Of a DNA stretch of 55,590 nucleotides, positions 43,902 through 51,665 are shown piece by piece. How positions within the stretch are numbered: the stretch's first letter is position 1; each line of letters starts with the position of its first letter. Position numbers and translations under genes: made by a program. Under the pieces are notes generated by a model, which saw nothing but the letters and a program-made list of their open reading frames with translations, was not told the DNA's origin and did no database searches. The stretch comes from Candidatus Saccharimonadota bacterium. Lineage in GTDB: Bacteria; Patescibacteriota; Saccharimonadia; Saccharimonadales; Saccharimonadaceae. Location of the stretch: assembly GCA_009777795.1 (NCBI GenBank), contig WRLC01000005.1:1-55590 (forward strand), read 5' to 3'.

Positions 43902-45701
43902 TTATGCCCTATCAATCACCACATCAACCACCCGCCCCTCCACATGCGGCGCCCCAAACTCCGAATAAACCGCCCGAAAATCAAACTCATACCTATCCAC
44001 CGCCAAATCCCCCCACTTTTCCGCCCCATGCCACGCGCAAAGCTCAAACGGCCGCCCCTCCGCGTCGCCAATTTTCAAACTCACATGCTCCTTCGCCTTG
44101 CCCATCGTCCGCCTCTCATACAACCGCCCCCGCACCCGCAGAATCGGCTCCCGATTCCCCTGCCCAAATGGCGCCAGCTCCTGCACCTCCCGCCAAAAAT
44201 CCACCGTCAACTCCTCCACATTCTCCACCTCAATATCCGCCCGCTCCCGCAAAAACCGCTCTTGATTAGTTAACCCCAAACTCCGATAATATTTATCCAA
44301 CGCCGCCCGCACCGCCTCAAAATTATCCGCCGAAATACTCATCCCGCCCGCCGCCGCATGCCCGCCGCCCTTTTCCACCAGCCCCAACTCCCGCAAATGC
44401 GAAATCGCCTTCGCACAACTAAATTCCCCAAAACTCCGCGCACTGCATTTCAGCCCCTCGCCCGTTTCCGTAAACACAAAAACCGGCTTTTCATGCTGTT
44501 CGACCAATTTTCCCGCAATCAGCCCAATCAGCCCCTCATGCCATTTTCCTCGCGCCACCACCACTGTTAAATCGTTTTTTACTCCAAGAGTAAGCTTCAG
44601 ACTTTCCAGCGCTTTTCGTTGCTGGGCCTTCCGCTCGTCGTTCAAATCCTCCAACTGCATCGCTAGCTCACTCGCCTCCATCGCGTCGTCCGTCAAAAGT
44701 AGCTCCAGCGCCTTTCGCGGGCTCTCCAACCGCCCACTCGCATTAATTTTCGGCCCCACCACAAATCCCAAAGCATAAGCATCAATCCTTTTCAAATCGC
44801 GCGTCAACTCCCGCAGCCCCCGCCACTTGCTTTTCGCCATCACCTTCAACCCATACCACACCAAAATCCGATTATCCCCCAAAAGCGGCGCCTGATCGCA
44901 CACTGTCCCCAGCGCCACCAAATCCAGCAGCCACTTCGTCCACTCAGGTGATTTGTATTGTTGGCGAGTCCCTCGCAAATCCGGTGCAGAGGAACTTTCG
45001 GACCGCGGCAGCGGGAGAACGAGACGCGCCCGTCCTGTGGCGACAGGGTCGGGCGACGGCGTGTCCGATGCACCGGTTTGCGGGGAACTCGCTAGAGCCC
45101 GCACCAGCTGGAACGCCACGCCGACCCCGGCCAGCTCGGAAAACCCATATTTACTATCCCGCCGCTTCGGGTTAATCACCGCCACCGCCTCTGGTAGCGC
45201 CCCATCTTCGCTCACCTCATGATGGTCCGTGATAATCACATCCACCCCCCGCTCCTTCAGCCGCCGCACCACCGCAAAATCCCGACTCCCACAATCCACC
45301 GTAATCAATAATTTCACATCCGCCGCCAAAGTTTCCAAAATCCGCTCCGGCAAACCATAACCATCCCGCACCCGCTCCGGCAAATCCCACCGCACCTCCG
45401 CCCCCAAATGCCCCAGTCCCCGCACCAACACCGCCGTCGCCGTCACCCCATCCGCATCATAATCCCCAAACACCAAAATCTTCTCCCCCGCCTTTATCGC
45501 CCGCCGAATCCGCTTCACCGCCTTCGCCATGTCCGGCAAATCTCCCGCCGCCCCCAAATCCTCATACCTCGGATTCAAAAAACTCTCATCAATTCCCCTT
45601 GATTTTAGGAGTTTGATAAATAGTGGACTTAAAGTTTTTGATCGAGGGGTGGTGCCCGGCGGGGAGGACCCGGGCGACAGGACCCCGAGCTGTAATTTCA
45701 T
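43902..45701 (-). CDS. recJ: Single-strand-specific exonuclease RecJ with inserted element
   Basis: 599 residues. DHH phosphoesterase motifs: VFGDYDADGVTATAVL, LLITVDCGSRDF, IITDHHEV and LLDLVALGTVCDQAPL; DHHA1 block GGGHAAAGGMSI; C-terminal OB fold. RecJ degrades 5'-ended single strands in repair and recombination. Between QLVRAL and QQYKSPEW lie 43 extra residues encoded by palindromic element C, exactly 129 bp, so removing it leaves a continuous RecJ loop. It follows the winged-helix gene with an ATGA overlap. An exact 15-bp palindrome is at 44579. Confidence 0.93.
   Translation of the reverse strand: MKLQLGVLSPGSSPPGTTPRSKTLSPLFIKLLKSRGIDESFLNPRYEDLGAAGDLPDMAKAVKRIRRAIKAGEKILVFGDYDADGVTATAVLVRGLGHLGAEVRWDLPERVRDGYGLPERILETLAADVKLLITVDCGSRDFAVVRRLKERGVDVIITDHHEVSEDGALPEAVAVINPKRRDSKYGFSELAGVGVAFQLVRALASSPQTGASDTPSPDPVATGRARLVLPLPRSESSSAPDLRGTRQQYKSPEWTKWLLDLVALGTVCDQAPLLGDNRILVWYGLKVMAKSKWRGLRELTRDLKRIDAYALGFVVGPKINASGRLESPRKALELLLTDDAMEASELAMQLEDLNDERKAQQRKALESLKLTLGVKNDLTVVVARGKWHEGLIGLIAGKLVEQHEKPVFVFTETGEGLKCSARSFGEFSCAKAISHLRELGLVEKGGGHAAAGGMSISADNFEAVRAALDKYYRSLGLTNQERFLRERADIEVENVEELTVDFWREVQELAPFGQGNREPILRVRGRLYERRTMGKAKEHVSLKIGDAEGRPFELCAWHGAEKWGDLAVDRYEFDFRAVYSEFGAPHVEGRVVDVVIDRA
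44579..44593. repeat. 15-bp palindrome, exact copy
   Basis: TTACTCCAAGAGTAA in recJ, read on the minus strand as LTLGVK. Confidence 0.8.
44964..45092. repeat. Palindromic element C inside recJ
   Basis: Terminal inverted repeats of about 25 bp (44964-44988 and 45069-45092; ends GCGAGT/ACTCGC, inner CCGGTGCA/TGCACCGG). Internal stem CGCGCCCGTCCTGT with ACAGGGTCGGGCGACG is shared with element B. The 129-bp length is a whole number of codons. Elements B and C are read in different frames in their host proteins. Confidence 0.82.
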
Positions 45702-45934
45702 AAATCCTCGAGCTTTTCACAGAGGTCAGACAGCAGCTTACTATTGGAGTAAGCTTGGCCATTTTTCACCAAATAACCCAAATCAACCAATTTAGCGAGC
45801 TCCCGCTGTGCATTTCCCGCGTTAATTTTCAGCGCCCGCGCCAACTCCCGCACGCCCACCTCCACCTCGCCGTTCCCCGCGAAAAACCGCATCACCCTCA
45901 CCCGCGTCCTCGGCACTCCTAACTCCTCTAACAT
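45698..45934 (-). CDS. Small winged-helix DNA-binding protein
   Basis: 78 residues from the ATG at 45934. A winged-helix/HTH pattern: VRVMRFFAGNGEVEVGVRELARALKINAGNAQRELAKLVDLGYLVKNG, where the recognition helix is INAGNAQRELAKLV and the wing follows. This resembles MarR- or nucleotidyltransferase-associated regulator folds. Longer starts are rejected because they would run through the TATAAT box that lies 6 nt upstream of 45934. Coupled to recJ by ATGA; target unknown. Confidence 0.7.
   Translation of the reverse strand: MLEELGVPRTRVRVMRFFAGNGEVEVGVRELARALKINAGNAQRELAKLVDLGYLVKNGQAYSNSKLLSDLCEKLEDL
45738..45752. repeat. 15-bp palindrome copy (14/15) in winged-helix gene
   Basis: TTACTATTGGAGTAA, read as AYSNSK on the minus strand. 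Confidence 0.6.
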
Positions 45935-45940
45935 GCCCAT

Positions 45941-45946
45941 ATTATA
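45941..45946 (-). promoter_or_regulatory. -10 box of the winged-helix/recJ operon
   Basis: TATAAT on the minus strand, ATGGGC, ATG at 45934: a 6-nt gap. Divergent from the ABC exporter promoter 40 bp away. Confidence 0.65.
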
Positions 45947-45984
45947 CCACATCCCAAAAGCTTGGAAAAGTGCTTAAAGTATGA

Positions 45985-45990
45985 TACAAT
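45985..45990 (+). promoter_or_regulatory. -10 box of the ABC exporter/LTA-synthase operon
   Basis: TACAAT 9 nt before the ATG at 46000. A GTG at 45994 is too close to the -10 box to be the start. Confidence 0.55.
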
Positions 45991-45999
45991 TATGTGAGT

Positions 46000-47784
46000 A
46001 TGGAACGGGAAAATAAAAAGGCGCTCCCTCGGCGGACGCTTCACTATTTTTGGCAAGAGATGCGGCAGTATCGCTGGCCAATTTTCGCCATGGTCGCCAC
46101 CGGCATCGTCGCCGTCGTTCTCCTTGACACCATGCTGCCGCTCATCTTCTCCCGCATCATCGACCGCCTCGCCGCCGGCAGCTTCGGCGCCGACATCCTC
46201 GCCGACTTCTCCCCCCTCATCCTCACCGCCGTTGGCGTCATGCTCGTCGGCGAAATGCTCTACCGCCTCCAGCTCTGGATTCTCTGGAAAAACGAAGTCA
46301 AAATGATGGCCGACCTCGACCTCCTCTGTTTCCAAGCCGTCGCCAACCAATCTATGACCTTCCACACCAACCGCTTCTCCGGCTCACTCGTCAACTACAC
46401 CAACCGCTTCGTCAAGTCCTTCGAAAGCCTGCTCGACAACCTCATCTTTCAAGTCGTCCCCCTACTCACCCTCCTCATCGGCTCCGGCGTCGTCCTCTTC
46501 CGCTACGCCCCCGTCTACGCCGCCATCTTGCTTAGCGTCGTCCTCCTCTTTTTCACCCTCACTATCTTTATGCACAAGCGCATCTTCCGCCTCCGCGAAG
46601 AAAGCGCCAAAGCCTCCTCCGAAAAAACCGGCAAACTCGCCGACGCCATCGGCAACATCCTCACTGTCAAATCCTACGCCCGCGAGTCCGACGAGAAAAA
46701 GCGCTACCAATACGCCGTCGAAAAAGTCATGACCCTCGACTTGAAACGCATGCGCCTCACCATCGGCCGCCACACCATGAACACCGTCGTCCTCACCGGC
46801 CTCACCGCCGCCGCCCTCATCTTCATCGTCGGCGGCACCCAGTGGTTCGGCATCTCGCTCGGCACCGCCGTCCTCATCTACACCTACACCCAAATCATCT
46901 TCGGCCGCATGTGGCAATTTAACCACATCATCCGCGAAATCGTCGACTCCTTCGGCGACGCCGTCGAAATGACTGAAATCCTTGAGGAAAACCCCGCCAT
47001 CACCGACACCAGCCCCCAGCGCCTCTCGGTCCCGAACGGCGATATCCTTTTCGACGACATCACTTTCCGCTACAACGAGGGCAAATCCAACGTTTTCCAA
47101 AACTTTACTCTTGAAGTAAAAGACGGCGAACGCGTCGGCCTGATCGGCATTTCCGGCTCCGGCAAGACCACTTTGACCAAACTCCTCCTCCGCTTCTCCG
47201 ACGTCGAATCCGGCGCCATCCTCATCGACGGCCAAAACATCAAAGACGTCTCCCAAAAATCCCTCCGCGAAAACATCGCCTACGTCCCCCAAGAAAGCCT
47301 CCTCTTCCACCGCTCCATCGCCGAAAACGTCTCCTACGGCCACGAACACGCCACCAAAGAAGAAATCATCCGCGCCCTCAAACTCGCTAACGCTTGGGAA
47401 TTCGTCAAAGACCTCCCCCAAGGCCTCGAAACCCTCGTCGGCGAACGCGGCGTCAAACTCTCCGGCGGCCAACGCCAACGCATCGCCATCGCCCGCGCCA
47501 TCCTCAAAGACGCCCCAATTTTAGTCCTCGACGAAGCCACCTCCGCTCTCGATAGCGAATCCGAAAGCCTCATCCAAGACGCCCTCCAAAAACTAATGAA
47601 AGGCCGCACCGCCCTTGTCATCGCCCACCGCCTCTCGACCGTCGCCAGCCTCGACCGCATCGTCGTCCTCGAAAACGGCAAAATTGCCGAATCCGGCTCC
47701 CACCAATCCCTCCTCCGCAAACACGGCGCCTACGCCAAACTCTGGGCCCGCCAAACCCAAAGCTACGAGGTAATCGATGAGTAA
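46000..47784 (+). CDS. ABC exporter, full-site half-transporter
   Basis: 594 residues: N-terminal six-helix exporter domain, then an ATPase with Walker A GISGSGKTTLTKLLLRF (about residue 381), signature KLSGGQRQRIAIARA, Walker B ILVLDEATSALDSESE and H-loop VIAHRLST. All catalytic residues are present, so it can work as a homodimer, unlike the degenerate pair at 5.4-8.9 kb. It overlaps the LTA-synthase-like gene by 8 bp (ATGAGTAA). A role in exporting an envelope precursor is suggested by that coupling, but the substrate is unknown. A near copy of the 15-bp palindrome is at 47105. Confidence 0.92.
   Translation: MERENKKALPRRTLHYFWQEMRQYRWPIFAMVATGIVAVVLLDTMLPLIFSRIIDRLAAGSFGADILADFSPLILTAVGVMLVGEMLYRLQLWILWKNEVKMMADLDLLCFQAVANQSMTFHTNRFSGSLVNYTNRFVKSFESLLDNLIFQVVPLLTLLIGSGVVLFRYAPVYAAILLSVVLLFFTLTIFMHKRIFRLREESAKASSEKTGKLADAIGNILTVKSYARESDEKKRYQYAVEKVMTLDLKRMRLTIGRHTMNTVVLTGLTAAALIFIVGGTQWFGISLGTAVLIYTYTQIIFGRMWQFNHIIREIVDSFGDAVEMTEILEENPAITDTSPQRLSVPNGDILFDDITFRYNEGKSNVFQNFTLEVKDGERVGLIGISGSGKTTLTKLLLRFSDVESGAILIDGQNIKDVSQKSLRENIAYVPQESLLFHRSIAENVSYGHEHATKEEIIRALKLANAWEFVKDLPQGLETLVGERGVKLSGGQRQRIAIARAILKDAPILVLDEATSALDSESESLIQDALQKLMKGRTALVIAHRLSTVASLDRIVVLENGKIAESGSHQSLLRKHGAYAKLWARQTQSYEVIDE
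47105..47119. repeat. 15-bp palindrome copy (14/15) in ABC exporter gene
   Basis: TTACTCTTGAAGTAA, read as FTLEVKD. Confidence 0.55.
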
Positions 47785-50083
47785 GCAGAAAATCCCCGTC
47801 AAACGCACCCAAAAACAATCTGCTAAGCCCGCCCGCAAGCCTACTCCCAAACACAATTCCTCGGACCGCTCGCAAAAGTCTTCTCTGAGCACATGTGATT
47901 TTTCCCGAGCGAACAAGTCCGTGAGAAATCGTGAGAACCCCGACAGGAAGAGGCTCGCGATTTCGAACAGATTTGGAGCGCAGGACGGGAAATCGCCGTG
48001 CGAGGATAAGGCTCTGCGTGCGAGCTGTAAGAGATTGCGTTCCCATAAACCCATGTGGCTTTTGCCAGTCATCTTTTTCACCATCGCTTTCATCTACGAA
48101 CTACTCCTAAAATCCTTCCTCGGCGGCTGGAGCGTCCGCAGCGTGTTGATGATTGCCACATTTTCGCTCATCTTCGCAGCTCTCGGCTTCCTGACAAGCT
48201 TTTTGCCCAAATTCCTTGCCCGCATTCTCGCCAGCGGCTTCATCGGCGGGTTGATGGTCCTTTTTGTCGGCCAACTCGCCTTTATCAAGATTTTCGGCAT
48301 CCCAGCCAGCATCGCCTCCACCGCGCTACTCTCCGGCGCCAAAAATAATATCGCCCAATTCTGGGCCGAAATTTGGGGCAGTCCGCTTGCCACGATACTC
48401 TTCATCCTCACCGCCGCCCTCGGCATCCTCGCCGTCTGGTTTTTCAACTTCAGCCGCCCCAAAACCAAAAATTGGTGGCGCACCCTCCTGCTTACTCTTG
48501 GAGTAATTTCCGGTCTTACAGGGGTCATTTTGTTAGTTTTGCAGAGTTTTGGCGAACGCTTCGCCAGCCCCCATTATTTGTATTTTGAGAGCACCGACGC
48601 CCGCGCCCAAGTCCGCGAGCTCGGTTTGGTCGCCTTCCAAACCGTCGATATCCGCCAAGCCCTGCTCGGTTTCGAGCCCGCCGTTGCCGCCGTCGCCGAC
48701 CCTATGAAAAAACAACCCCTCGCTCCCGAATACGTTCCCCAAGTCCTCTTCGATTTGGAAAAAGAAACCCAAACCCAGCCCCTCGCCGTCGCCAAACTTT
48801 CCTCCGCCCTCGCCGGCACCAGCCCCTCCTACACCAACGAATACTCCGGCATCTTCGAAGACAAAAACCTCATCTTCATCATGGCCGAAAGCTTCAACAG
48901 CATCGCCCTCAACCCCGACCTCACCCCCAACCTCTCGCGCATGGCCAACGAAGGCTTCGTTTTCGACAACTTCTACTCGCCCTACATCATGTCCACCCTC
49001 GGCGGCGAATGGATGGCCCACACCGGCCTCATGCCCACCCAAACCCTCCTCCGCACTTGGCGCAACCAACTCCCCACCTTCCCCCTCGCCCTCGGCCACA
49101 GCTTCGGCCGCGCCGGTTTTGACGCCGCTTCCGGCTACTCGTTGACCGAAGCCACCTTTTACGACCGCCACAAAACCCGCGCCACCCTCGGCATCACCGA
49201 CTACCTCGCCTGCGGCTCTGGCATGGAACTACTGGTCGGCCGCACCACTTGTAGCCAATGGATTCAATCCGACATCCAGCTCTTCGACACCGCCCTGCCT
49301 TTCATCACCGAAAAAGCCAAAGCCCGCGACGACCAAGGCCAGCGCCTGCCTTTCGCCACCTACCTTTTGACCATGGCCGGCCACGGCGAATACGACGGCT
49401 GGAACCACGTCACCCGCCTCTACCAGCGCCAAGTTAGCTCGCTGCGCGGCGTCTCGCTCGACGCCCGCGTCTACCAAGCTTCCCAAATTGACCTCGACCG
49501 CGCCCTCGGCCGCCTGCTCGACTCCCTCCGCGCCATCAATGAACTCGACAACACCGTCATCGTCCTCGTCGGCGACCACTACCCCTACATGCTTAGCAAC
49601 AGCCAAGTCAACGAACTCTCCTCCTACCCACGCGACGCCATCATCGACATCAACCACAGCCCGCTCATCATTTGGAACGCCGAAATGGTCGCCGGCAACC
49701 TCGAAGTCGGCACCCGCGACTTCCCCCGCAAGCTCCCCGGCACCATCCGCACCAGCAAAATCGGCTCCCAAATCGACATTTTGCCGACCTTACTCAACCT
49801 TTGGGGCCTGCCGTTCGACAGCCGACTAATTATGGGCCGCGATATCCTCGACCCGGCCTCCAGCGGCCTCGCCGTCTTCGCCGATCGCTCTTGGATTTCT
49901 GATTACGGCCGTTATTACGCCGCCAGCCGCCGTTTTACTCCAAGAGTAAACGACCACGGCACCCCTGTTGAGCTACCCGAAAATTACGTCCAAAGCATGA
50001 ATCAGTTCGTCGCCTCCCGCTTCAACCTTTCCGAGTCTATCGTCCAAAATAATTACTATTCTTACTTGGAGTTCCATGACTAA
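47777..50083 (+). CDS. LTA-synthase-like sulfatase-fold membrane protein
   Basis: 768 residues: a basic, low-complexity start of about 90 residues, about five helices (WLLPVIFFTIAFIYELLL onward), then an extracytoplasmic sulfatase-fold domain with NLIFIMAESFNSIA, YIMSTLGGEWMAHTGL around the nucleophile position, HGEYDGWNH and VIVLVGDHYPYM (metal-binding Asp-His). LtaS-family enzymes transfer phosphoglycerol or phosphoethanolamine onto envelope glycolipids. The family usually has a shorter cytoplasmic start; the extra part coincides with a palindrome-rich, codon-atypical stretch (47861-48030). Two exact 15-bp palindromes lie in this gene. Confidence 0.83.
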   Translation: MSKQKIPVKRTQKQSAKPARKPTPKHNSSDRSQKSSLSTCDFSRANKSVRNRENPDRKRLAISNRFGAQDGKSPCEDKALRASCKRLRSHKPMWLLPVIFFTIAFIYELLLKSFLGGWSVRSVLMIATFSLIFAALGFLTSFLPKFLARILASGFIGGLMVLFVGQLAFIKIFGIPASIASTALLSGAKNNIAQFWAEIWGSPLATILFILTAALGILAVWFFNFSRPKTKNWWRTLLLTLGVISGLTGVILLVLQSFGERFASPHYLYFESTDARAQVRELGLVAFQTVDIRQALLGFEPAVAAVADPMKKQPLAPEYVPQVLFDLEKETQTQPLAVAKLSSALAGTSPSYTNEYSGIFEDKNLIFIMAESFNSIALNPDLTPNLSRMANEGFVFDNFYSPYIMSTLGGEWMAHTGLMPTQTLLRTWRNQLPTFPLALGHSFGRAGFDAASGYSLTEATFYDRHKTRATLGITDYLACGSGMELLVGRTTCSQWIQSDIQLFDTALPFITEKAKARDDQGQRLPFATYLLTMAGHGEYDGWNHVTRLYQRQVSSLRGVSLDARVYQASQIDLDRALGRLLDSLRAINELDNTVIVLVGDHYPYMLSNSQVNELSSYPRDAIIDINHSPLIIWNAEMVAGNLEVGTRDFPRKLPGTIRTSKIGSQIDILPTLLNLWGLPFDSRLIMGRDILDPASSGLAVFADRSWISDYGRYYAASRRFTPRVNDHGTPVELPENYVQSMNQFVASRFNLSESIVQNNYYSYLEFHD
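47861..48030. repeat. Palindrome-rich insert-like region E at the start of the LTA-synthase-like gene
   Basis: Several nested inverted repeats, such as AAATCGTGAG (47926-47935) with CTCGCGATTT (47954-47963), and CGGACCGCTCG with CGAGCG/GTCCG. Codon use differs from the flanks. TTCCTC-GACCGCTCG resembles the arm of element B (one base different), but most of it is not alignable to A-C, so it may be a second family. Confidence 0.5.
48492..48506. repeat. 15-bp palindrome, exact copy
   Basis: TTACTCTTGGAGTAA (reverse orientation) in the LTA-synthase-like gene, read as LTLGVI. Confidence 0.8.
49935..49949. repeat. 15-bp palindrome, exact copy
   Basis: TTACTCCAAGAGTAA, second exact copy in the same gene, read as FTPRVN. 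Confidence 0.8.
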
Positions 50084-51665
50084 ATACATTTTTGTGGTTG
50101 GCGGCGTGCTCTCGGGTGTCGGTAAAGGCATCACTGCCGCCAGCATCGGCGCCATTCTCCAAGCCAAAGGCCTCAAAGTCTCGATACAAAAATGCGACCC
50201 CTACCTTAACTTCGACGCCGGCATGCTCAACCCTTGCGAACACGGCGAATGTTTCGTCACCCGCGACGGCAAAGAAACCGACCTCGACCTCGGCCACTAC
50301 GAACGCTTCCTCAATATCGAAACCAACAAATTCTCCACCACTCTCTCCGGCGCCCTTTTCAATGACCTGATTACCGCCGAGCGCTCCGGCAAATTCGCTG
50401 GCAAAACCGTCCAGTTGGTGCCCCACTTCACCGACCTCGTCCAAGACACCATCGAAAAATCCCAGCAAAGCAACCAAAGCGACGTCCACATCGTCGAAAT
50501 CGGCGGCACCGTCGGCGACATCGAAAGCCTCAGCTTCATCGAAGCCATCCGCGAATTCGCCCGCCGCGTCGGCCGCAAAAACTGCCTCTATGTCGCCGTC
50601 GTTTGGGTGCCTTGGATTAATACCAGCAAAGAGCTCAAAACCAAACCCGCCCAAAACGCCCTCCGCGACCTCCGTGGTTTTGGCATTATGCCCGACCTCG
50701 TTTGCGCCCGCACCGAGCGCCCGGCGCCGCCCGAAATCTTGAACAAAATCGCCGCCTTTGCCGGTCTCGACAATAACGCCGTGGTCAACCTGCCCGACGT
50801 CTCCAACGTCTACGAAGTTCCCCTCAACCTCGTCCAGTCCAGCGCCGTCGAAGTCCTCGACGCCTTCGCTGGCGGCCAACCAGCCGACATGTCGCAGTGG
50901 CACCAAACCAGCGACCAGTGGAGCAAATCCCACGGCCGCACCGTCAAAGTCGGCCTTGTTGCCAAATACGTCGGCAACGACGACGCCTATATCTGCGTCG
51001 CCGAAGCCCTCAAATCCGCCGCCGTCGCCAACCACGTCAACCTCGAATTAGTCTGGATTAACGCCGAGCAAGCCGGTCAAGACGCCGACTTTGCCCGCCG
51101 ACAATTCTCCGCCGTCGATGGCCTCCTCGTGCCCGGCGGCTTCGGCACCCGCGGCGTCGAGGGCAAAATCGCCGCCGCCACCTACGCCCTCGAAAACGAC
51201 AAACCTTACCTCGGCCTTTGCCTCGGCCTCCAATTGGCCGTCATCGCCGCCGCCCGACTCGGCGGCCTGCCCGATGCCAGCAGCGAAGAATTCGGCGCCG
51301 GCGACCAAAACAACGTTATATATATTATGTCCGACCAAAAAGGCCTCGAAGAGACCGGCGGCACCATGCGTCTGGGCGATTACCCAGCCGAACTGCGGTC
51401 CGGCAGCCAAACTGCCGACATTTACTCCAAGAGTAATATTACCGAACGCCACCGTCATCGCTATGAAGTCAACCAAAAATTCCTCCCCGCAATCGAAAAA
51501 GGCGGCCTCGTCGTCTCCGGCACCAGCCCCGACGGTAAGCTGGTCGAATTTGTCGAAGCGCCCGGCCACAAATTCTTCCTCGCCACCCAAGCCCACCCCG
51601 AATTCCGCTCCCGCCCCAACTGTCCTCACCCGCTCTTTGCCGCTTTCATCCGGAGCCTGCTATGA
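50076..51665 (+). CDS. pyrG: CTP synthase
   Basis: 529 residues: the synthase domain starts TKYIFVVGGVLSGVGKGITAASIG (P-loop), with CDPYLNFDAGMLNPCEHGE and EIGGTVGDIESLSFIEA. The glutaminase domain has GLCLGLQLAVIAA with the nucleophile Cys and ends TQAHPEFRSRPNCPHPLF with catalytic His and a Glu nearby. It converts UTP to CTP using glutamine. One of the few biosynthetic enzymes here, as is usual for cells that import nucleotides. Its start overlaps the previous gene by 8 bp. Exact palindrome at 51422. Confidence 0.97.
   Translation: MTKYIFVVGGVLSGVGKGITAASIGAILQAKGLKVSIQKCDPYLNFDAGMLNPCEHGECFVTRDGKETDLDLGHYERFLNIETNKFSTTLSGALFNDLITAERSGKFAGKTVQLVPHFTDLVQDTIEKSQQSNQSDVHIVEIGGTVGDIESLSFIEAIREFARRVGRKNCLYVAVVWVPWINTSKELKTKPAQNALRDLRGFGIMPDLVCARTERPAPPEILNKIAAFAGLDNNAVVNLPDVSNVYEVPLNLVQSSAVEVLDAFAGGQPADMSQWHQTSDQWSKSHGRTVKVGLVAKYVGNDDAYICVAEALKSAAVANHVNLELVWINAEQAGQDADFARRQFSAVDGLLVPGGFGTRGVEGKIAAATYALENDKPYLGLCLGLQLAVIAAARLGGLPDASSEEFGAGDQNNVIYIMSDQKGLEETGGTMRLGDYPAELRSGSQTADIYSKSNITERHRHRYEVNQKFLPAIEKGGLVVSGTSPDGKLVEFVEAPGHKFFLATQAHPEFRSRPNCPHPLFAAFIRSLL
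51422..51436. repeat. 15-bp palindrome, exact copy
   Basis: TTACTCCAAGAGTAA in pyrG, read as YSKSN. Confidence 0.8.

Noticed and set aside
22385-45697. Shared 17-mer GACCCCGAGCTGTAATT at 22385-22401 (tsaE) and 45681-45697 (recJ start).
   Set aside because: One shared 17-mer is near what chance gives in 55 kb, and the flanks are unrelated.
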